Below are positions 13,771 through 16,979 of a stretch of DNA of 16,979 bases, piece by piece (position 1 is the first letter of the stretch; each line of letters begins with the position of its first letter). The notes beneath the pieces are model-generated. The model saw only the letters and a list, made by a program, of their open reading frames with translations, did no database searches and was not told where the DNA came from. Where the stretch lies: contig ONSE01000051.1 in assembly GCA_900320415.1 (NCBI GenBank), positions 1 to 16,979 on the forward strand, in the 5' to 3' direction. Position numbers and translations under genes: made by a program. The stretch comes from an uncultured Eubacteriales bacterium. GTDB lineage: Bacteria > Bacillota > Clostridia > Oscillospirales > Acutalibacteraceae.

Positions 13771-13991
13771 ACAAGATGAACGAGCTGCTCGGGCAGCTTT
13801 CAAAGAAACTCAATATGAGTCCCGATCAGGTAAAGAGCGCCGCCGGCCGCGGCGATTATGACAGCCTGCTGCAGAACACGGACTGCGACGCGTCGCAGGT
13901 GAGGGAAATCCTGAGCGACCCCGAAAAGACGAAGCAGCTTCTCGGCAGTCCGCAGGCACAGGCGATAATGAAAATGCTGAATAAAAAGTAA
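13764..13991 (+). CDS. Unrecognised small protein, first gene of a three-gene cassette
   Basis: I do not recognise this 75-residue protein. It is soluble-looking, with no signal peptide or membrane segment, and consists mostly of predicted short helices: MNELLGQLSKKLNMSPDQVKSAA, a GDYDSLL turn, then SQVREILSDPEKTKQLL and a C-terminal AQAIMKMLNKK. The LNMSPDQVKSAAGRGDYDSLL pattern resembles a small helical domain. AGGTGG precedes the ATG by about 4 nt. Codon use and GC content match the neighbours. The next gene starts 29 bp later with a strong AAAGGAG, so they are probably one transcript. A CATAGTATA box (13740-13748) lies 15 bp before the start. The function is unknown. Confidence 0.8.
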   Translation: MSDKMNELLGQLSKKLNMSPDQVKSAAGRGDYDSLLQNTDCDASQVREILSDPEKTKQLLGSPQAQAIMKMLNKK

Positions 13992-14020
13992 AAGTATAAA
14001 GATAAAGGAGAATGAGCGAA

Positions 14021-14341
14021 ATGTCCGAAATGCAGGACGCACTCAATCAGATCCTCAGCAACCCCGAGGCGATGAAGCAGGTGCAGAGCCTCGGCGAGCA
14101 GCTGGGACTGAGCAAGCCTGCGCCCCGGCCGCCCGAGCCGAAAAACGAGATGCTCGGGGCGATGCAGTCGCTCGCGCCGCTGATGAACGGCTTTGGCGCC
14201 GACGACGATATCAGCAGGCTGTTCCAGGCGCTGCGGCCGTTCCTCGGCGAGGAGAAGCAGCGCAAGCTGGAACAGGCGCAGCGGCTGATGAAGCTGATCA
14301 AGGTGATTCCGCTGATCAAGGACAGCGGACTGTTATTCTGA
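14021..14341 (+). CDS. Unrecognised small protein, second gene of the cassette
   Basis: This 106-residue protein is not recognised. It is helical and soluble-looking: MQDALNQILSNPEAMKQVQSL, a Pro-rich linker (KPAPRPPEPKN), then MLGAMQSLAPLMNGFG, DDDISRLFQALRPFLGEEKQRKLEQAQRLMKLIKVIPLIKDSGLL. The NPEAMKQVQSL opening and the DPEKTKQLLGSPQAQ end of the preceding product look alike (short helix, D/NPE, then a K-rich helix), so the two may share a fold. I chose the ATG at 14021: AAAGGAG (14004-14010) is 10 nt away, whereas an in-frame ATG at 14012 is only 1 nt from it. The third gene starts 12 bp after its stop. Confidence 0.82.
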   Translation: MSEMQDALNQILSNPEAMKQVQSLGEQLGLSKPAPRPPEPKNEMLGAMQSLAPLMNGFGADDDISRLFQALRPFLGEEKQRKLEQAQRLMKLIKVIPLIKDSGLLF

Positions 14342-14353
14342 CGGAGGTGTACC

Positions 14354-14695
14354 ATGCCGAGCTTTGAGGAGGAAGCCCTTGCCCGTGCGCAGCAGCTTTC
14401 GCACGCGCGCAGCAGGGGGCAGGAGCGGCAGCGGCAGCCGCGTGAGCCCAGACAGGAGAGAGAGGCACCGAAGCCTTCTCCCGCGCCTGCAGAGAAAGAA
14501 GCGCCGCCCGAGCCGTCTGAGCCGCCTGAGCCGCCGAAACCGTCAAAGCCGCGGCATGAGCCGCCCCCGGGCGGTATCCTCGACCTGTTTTTCAAGGACA
14601 AGGAGCGCAGCGTGATCCTCATGCTGCTGCTCCTGCTCATGGACGAGAAAAGTGACCCGGGACTGCTGATCGCTCTGGTGTATCTTTTGATTTAG
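14354..14695 (+). CDS. Unrecognised small protein with Pro-rich linker and two short hydrophobic C-terminal segments
   Basis: This 113-residue protein is not recognised. Residues 1-30 are charged and helical (EEEALARAQQLSHARSRGQ), 31-73 are a Pro/Glu/Lys-rich linker with PPEPSEPPEPPKP, and 74-113 hold GGILDLFFKDKERS followed by hydrophobic 87-96 (VILMLLLLLM), a DEKSDPG turn, and hydrophobic 103-113. The segments are short (about 10-11 residues), so they may form a membrane-inserting hairpin or an oligomerising helical hairpin rather than two true transmembrane helices. GGAGG precedes the ATG by 6 nt. The TAG stop overlaps the proA stop on the other strand, with no terminator between. It is the last gene of the cassette. 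Confidence 0.8.
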   Translation: MPSFEEEALARAQQLSHARSRGQERQRQPREPRQEREAPKPSPAPAEKEAPPEPSEPPEPPKPSKPRHEPPPGGILDLFFKDKERSVILMLLLLLMDEKSDPGLLIALVYLLI

Positions 14696-15936
14696 CGGAT
14701 CTGACCGCTGCCCTTGATGATGAATTTCATGCTGGTCAGCTCGTTCAGACCCATGGGGCCTCTGGCGTGGAGCTTCTGGGTGGAAATGCCGATTTCCGCG
14801 CCCAGACCGAACTCGCCGCCGTCGGTGAAGCGCGTGGAGGCGTTTACATAAACCGCTGCCGAATCCACGCAGGCGGTAAAGGTCTCCGCCGCGGCATAGT
14901 CGGAGGTGATGATGCTCTCGCTGTGTCCCGTGCTGTATTTCGCGATGTGCTCCAGCGCGGCGTCAAGGCTGTCCACAACCTTTACCGCGAGAATATAGTC
15001 GAGGAATTCCCTCGCGTAGTCGTCCTCGGTCGCGGCGATCACGCTGCCGCCGAGGATCTCCCTTGTCTTTTCACAGCCGCGGAGCTCCACGTTCTTCTTG
15101 TCCAGCGCCGCCTTGATGACAGGCAGTGCGGCGGCAGCCGCGTCCTTGTGGACAAGCACCGTTTCGATGGCGTTGCACACCGAGGGACGGCTGGTTTTCG
15201 CGTTGAAGATGATGTTTGCCGCCATTTCAACGTCCGCGCTCGCGTCCACATAGACATGGCAGTTGCCCACGCCCGTTTCGATGACGGGTACCTTGGCGTT
15301 TTCCACGACGCTGCGGATCAGACCCGCGCCGCCGCGCGGGATCAGCACGTCGAGGTAGTCGGTGAGCTGCATCAGCTCGGTCGCGCTCTGGCGGGAGGTG
15401 TCCTGCACCAGCGCCACGCAGTCCTCGGGAACGCCGATTTCCTTCAGCGCGCCGCGCATGACGCTCATGATCGCGCGGTTGGAGTGGATCGCTTCCTTGC
15501 CGCCGCGCAGGATCACGGCGCTGCCTGCCTTGAGGCAGAGAGCCGCCGCGTCGGAGGTGACGTTGGGACGCGCTTCGTAGATAATGCCGATAACGCCCAT
15601 CGGGACGCTGACTTTTTCGATCTTCAGACCGTTTTTGAGGGTCCTGCCGTCGAGCACTCTGCCGATGGGATCAGGCAAGGCGGCGACCTGCTCCACTCCC
15701 TGCGCCATTCCCTCGATGCGGCTCTCGTCGAGTCTGAGGCGGTCAAGCAGGGAGTCGGTCAGTCCCGCTGCCTTGCCGTTTTCGAGGTCGGTTTGGTTGG
15801 CTTCAATAATGGAGGGGGCGTTCTCACGGAGCGCCTTCGCGATAGCGAGCAGCGCCTCGTCCTTGCGCGCGCCCGCGTTCATCAGAAAGCGCGAGGCAGC
15901 CTTTGCCGCAGCGCCCATTGTTTCCAGTTGCGTCAT
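14692..15936 (-). CDS. proA: Glutamate-5-semialdehyde dehydrogenase (gamma-glutamyl phosphate reductase)
   Basis: This 414-residue protein is the normal ProA length. It has the ALDH-like NADPH-binding core with IYEARPNVTSDAAALCLKAG-type sequence (119-138), LRGGKEAIHSN (143-153), PRGGAGLI (200-207) and the catalytic cysteine C254 in SRPSVCNAIET. HARGPMGLNELTS near the C-terminus is also conserved. It reduces gamma-glutamyl phosphate to glutamate semialdehyde, step two of proline synthesis. The ATG at 15936 follows an AAGGAAG site and lies 18 bp after proB, so the two form an operon. Convergent with the small-gene cassette, with overlapping stop codons. Confidence 0.97.
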   Translation of the reverse strand: MTQLETMGAAAKAASRFLMNAGARKDEALLAIAKALRENAPSIIEANQTDLENGKAAGLTDSLLDRLRLDESRIEGMAQGVEQVAALPDPIGRVLDGRTLKNGLKIEKVSVPMGVIGIIYEARPNVTSDAAALCLKAGSAVILRGGKEAIHSNRAIMSVMRGALKEIGVPEDCVALVQDTSRQSATELMQLTDYLDVLIPRGGAGLIRSVVENAKVPVIETGVGNCHVYVDASADVEMAANIIFNAKTSRPSVCNAIETVLVHKDAAAAALPVIKAALDKKNVELRGCEKTREILGGSVIAATEDDYAREFLDYILAVKVVDSLDAALEHIAKYSTGHSESIITSDYAAAETFTACVDSAAVYVNASTRFTDGGEFGLGAEIGISTQKLHARGPMGLNELTSMKFIIKGSGQIR

Positions 15937-15954
15937 GGTTCATCTTCCTTTCTG

Positions 15955-16740
15955 TTACTGTACCGCGGTGAATTTTGTGCCGGGGCACCTGCCGTCAAAT
16001 ACCTGATAGAGCGTCTCCGGCTCGGAGCCGTTGATCACGTCTACCTCAATGCCGCACTTGGTGGCGTAATTCGCCGCCTGCAGCTTGGTGATCATGCCGC
16101 CCGTGCCGCGGTTGGAGCCTGTGCCCGCCGCCATTTCGAGGATTTCCGTGTCAATGCTTTCCACTACGTCGATTTTTTTCGCGTCGGGGTTGCTGCGCGG
16201 ATTGGAATCGTACAGACCGTCGATATCGGTGAGGATGATCAGCCTGTCCGCCCCGACGATACCCGAGACAATCGCGGAGAGCATATCGTTGTCTCCGAAA
16301 TTCTTTCCGTAGATCTCATCGATGGCAACGGTGTCGTTTTCGTTGATGATGGGGATAATATCCATATCGAGGAGAGCCTCGATGGTGTTGACAATGTTTT
16401 CGCGCTTGTGATCGGATTCCACCACGTCGGCGGTCAGCAGGATCTGCGCGATGTTGTGGTTGTATTCCCCGAAGAATTTGTCGTACATAAACATCAGCTC
16501 GCACTGTCCGATGGCGGCGAGAGCCTGCTTCTTTTTCGTTTCCTCGGGACGGCGCGAAAGACCGGTTTTGCCCATGCCTACGCCCACGGCGCCGCTGGAC
16601 ACCAGCAGCAGATCCTCGCCGCTGTTGTGCAGGTCGCAAAGCACCTTGCAAAGACGCTCAATGCGCCTGAAATTCATTTTTCCGTTTTCGTAGGTCAGCG
16701 TTGAGGTTCCGACCTTGATAACGGTTCTCTGTCTTCTCAT
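15955..16740 (-). CDS. proB: Glutamate 5-kinase (single kinase domain, no PUA domain)
   Basis: This is a 261-residue amino-acid-kinase fold protein. Motifs: IKVGTSTL (8-15), VSSGAVGVG (47-55), NENDTVA (133-139), FGDNDMLSA (148-156), TDIDGLYDSNP (171-181) and GTGGMITKLQAA (212-223). It phosphorylates glutamate, the first and usually feedback-inhibited step of proline synthesis. The E. coli enzyme has about 367 residues with a C-terminal PUA domain; this one ends right after the kinase domain. I chose the ATG at 16740: AGGTG is 5 nt upstream, and the upstream in-frame extension to 16785 runs over the -10 box. Its own promoter lies upstream, and proA follows. Confidence 0.96.
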   Translation of the reverse strand: MRRQRTVIKVGTSTLTYENGKMNFRRIERLCKVLCDLHNSGEDLLLVSSGAVGVGMGKTGLSRRPEETKKKQALAAIGQCELMFMYDKFFGEYNHNIAQILLTADVVESDHKRENIVNTIEALLDMDIIPIINENDTVAIDEIYGKNFGDNDMLSAIVSGIVGADRLIILTDIDGLYDSNPRSNPDAKKIDVVESIDTEILEMAAGTGSNRGTGGMITKLQAANYATKCGIEVDVINGSEPETLYQVFDGRCPGTKFTAVQ

Positions 16741-16775
16741 AAATACACCTGTTTCCGCATAAAATTCCAAACTAC

Positions 16776-16804
16776 ATTGTAACATACCTGAGAGGAAATT
16801 TCAA
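16776..16804 (-). promoter_or_regulatory. Promoter of proBA
   Basis: On the minus strand TTGAAA (16799-16804) and TACAAT (16776-16781) are spaced exactly 17 bp. The short leader to the proB ATG (about 30 nt) shows no T-box or riboswitch structure. Confidence 0.7.
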
Positions 16805-16830
16805 CAAAAACAATAAGAAAAACTGTCCGT

Positions 16831-16864
16831 CCTGTCATTCCTCGCTTTCGCGCAGAATGACAGG
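16831..16864. repeat. REP-like hairpin element
   Basis: CCTGTCATTC (16831-16840) and GAATGACAGG (16855-16864) are a perfect 10-bp inverted repeat, and the inner CTCGC/GCGCAG bases can extend the stem with one bulge. It lies between the proB promoter and the terminator of the next gene and has no T-tail right after it. The TGTCATTC...GCGAAAGCG...GAATGACA layout resembles dispersed extragenic palindromes seen in many bacterial genomes (from memory, unverified). Confidence 0.5.
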
Positions 16865-16900
16865 CGGAAACCCCTGCGTTTTTTTATCATCATTGTTTCT

Positions 16901-16932
16901 CGACAAACAAAAACAGCCCCGAAGGGCTGTTT
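16901..16932 (-). terminator. Rho-independent terminator of the gene at the right edge
   Basis: A perfect 9-bp stem (16911-16919 with 16924-16932) with a CGAA tetraloop is followed on the minus strand by a T-rich tail (16901-16910). It would end a minus-strand gene entering from the right. The stem core (ACAGCCC) is shared with the terminator after htpG. Confidence 0.85.
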
Positions 16933-16943
16933 GTCCGTTGCTA

Positions 16944-16979
16944 TTAAGTCTGATGAACGTTTTCCGCGTAAACGTGCAG
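16944..16979 (-). CDS. Possible C-terminal end of a minus-strand gene (window edge)
   Basis: Reading leftward from 16979, one frame gives 11 codons (LHVYAENVHQT) and a TAA at 16944-16946, followed 11 bp later by a good minus-strand terminator. That spacing is what a gene end would show. The fragment is too short to assign a family, and the frame choice rests mainly on the terminator. Confidence 0.4.
   Translation of the reverse strand: MHVYAENVHQT

Noticed and set aside
14767..16704. Open frame of 645 codons on the plus strand opposite proA and proB
   Set aside because: Both proteins on the other strand are complete and motif-rich, and the antisense product is Ala/Val/Asp/His-rich without any domain. 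It reflects GC-rich codon use.
16741..16830. T-box or other riboswitch before proBA
   Set aside because: The leader from the mapped -10 box to the ATG is only about 30 nt, too short for a T-box, and no conserved motif is seen.
16851..16885. Possible plus-strand terminator (CGCAG...CTGCG then seven T)
   Set aside because: The stem is only 5 bp around a 18-nt loop and no plus-strand gene ends there; the T-run is better seen as part of an A/T-rich gap.

Overview
The window reads as chromosomal DNA of a GC-rich, endospore-forming Firmicute, most likely a gut-type Clostridia member (Oscillospirales/Ruminococcaceae-like; inference). Reasons: a complete spoIIAA-spoIIAB-sigF operon, a holB-ricT-trmN6-rsmI block resembling the order known from Bacillus subtilis, two lipoproteins with Gram-positive style signals, strong AGGAGG-type ribosome binding sites, A/T-rich sigma-A promoters and compact hairpin-plus-T-run terminators. 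No rRNA, tRNA, CRISPR array, riboswitch, insertion sequence or phage gene was seen.

Layout. 1-435: the 3' end of ribF (riboflavin kinase domain), followed by htpG (495-2375) with its own promoter. 2440-4014, minus strand: a three-gene operon of a GNAT acetyltransferase, a lipoprotein with a four-times repeated 11-residue stalk and a C-terminal bacterial EndoU-type ribonuclease domain, and a small cytosolic protein overlapping it by a few bases. The last two look like a toxin/immunity pair and are the most interesting item here. 4226-5893: a Na/Pi cotransporter-PhoU fusion. 6021-6695: a Thr-rich lipoprotein with an Ig-like (Big) domain. 6724-8100, minus: sigF, spoIIAB, spoIIAA. 8204-11065, minus: trmN6-like methyltransferase, rsmI and folC as one unit. 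11217-11387, minus: a 56-residue 2[4Fe-4S] ferredoxin with its own promoter and terminator. 11504-13708, minus: a YfcE-like phosphoesterase, holB and ricT, tightly packed. 13764-14695, plus: three small unrecognised genes forming a cassette divergent from the phosphoesterase. 14692-16740, minus: proB-proA. 16741-16979: the proB promoter, a REP-like hairpin, a terminator and probably the last 11 codons of a further minus-strand gene.

How the genes work together. The spoIIA operon encodes the forespore sigma factor with its anti-sigma and anti-anti-sigma regulators. RicT belongs to a complex known in B. subtilis to affect sporulation and mRNA maturation and carries Fe-S clusters, so the small ferredoxin next to it may be related (inference). 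RsmI and the TrmN6-like enzyme modify rRNA and tRNA, FolC makes folylpolyglutamates, HolB is part of the replicase clamp loader, and ProB/ProA carry out the first two steps of proline synthesis. Product names rest on recognised motifs in translated sequence; no database search was run.
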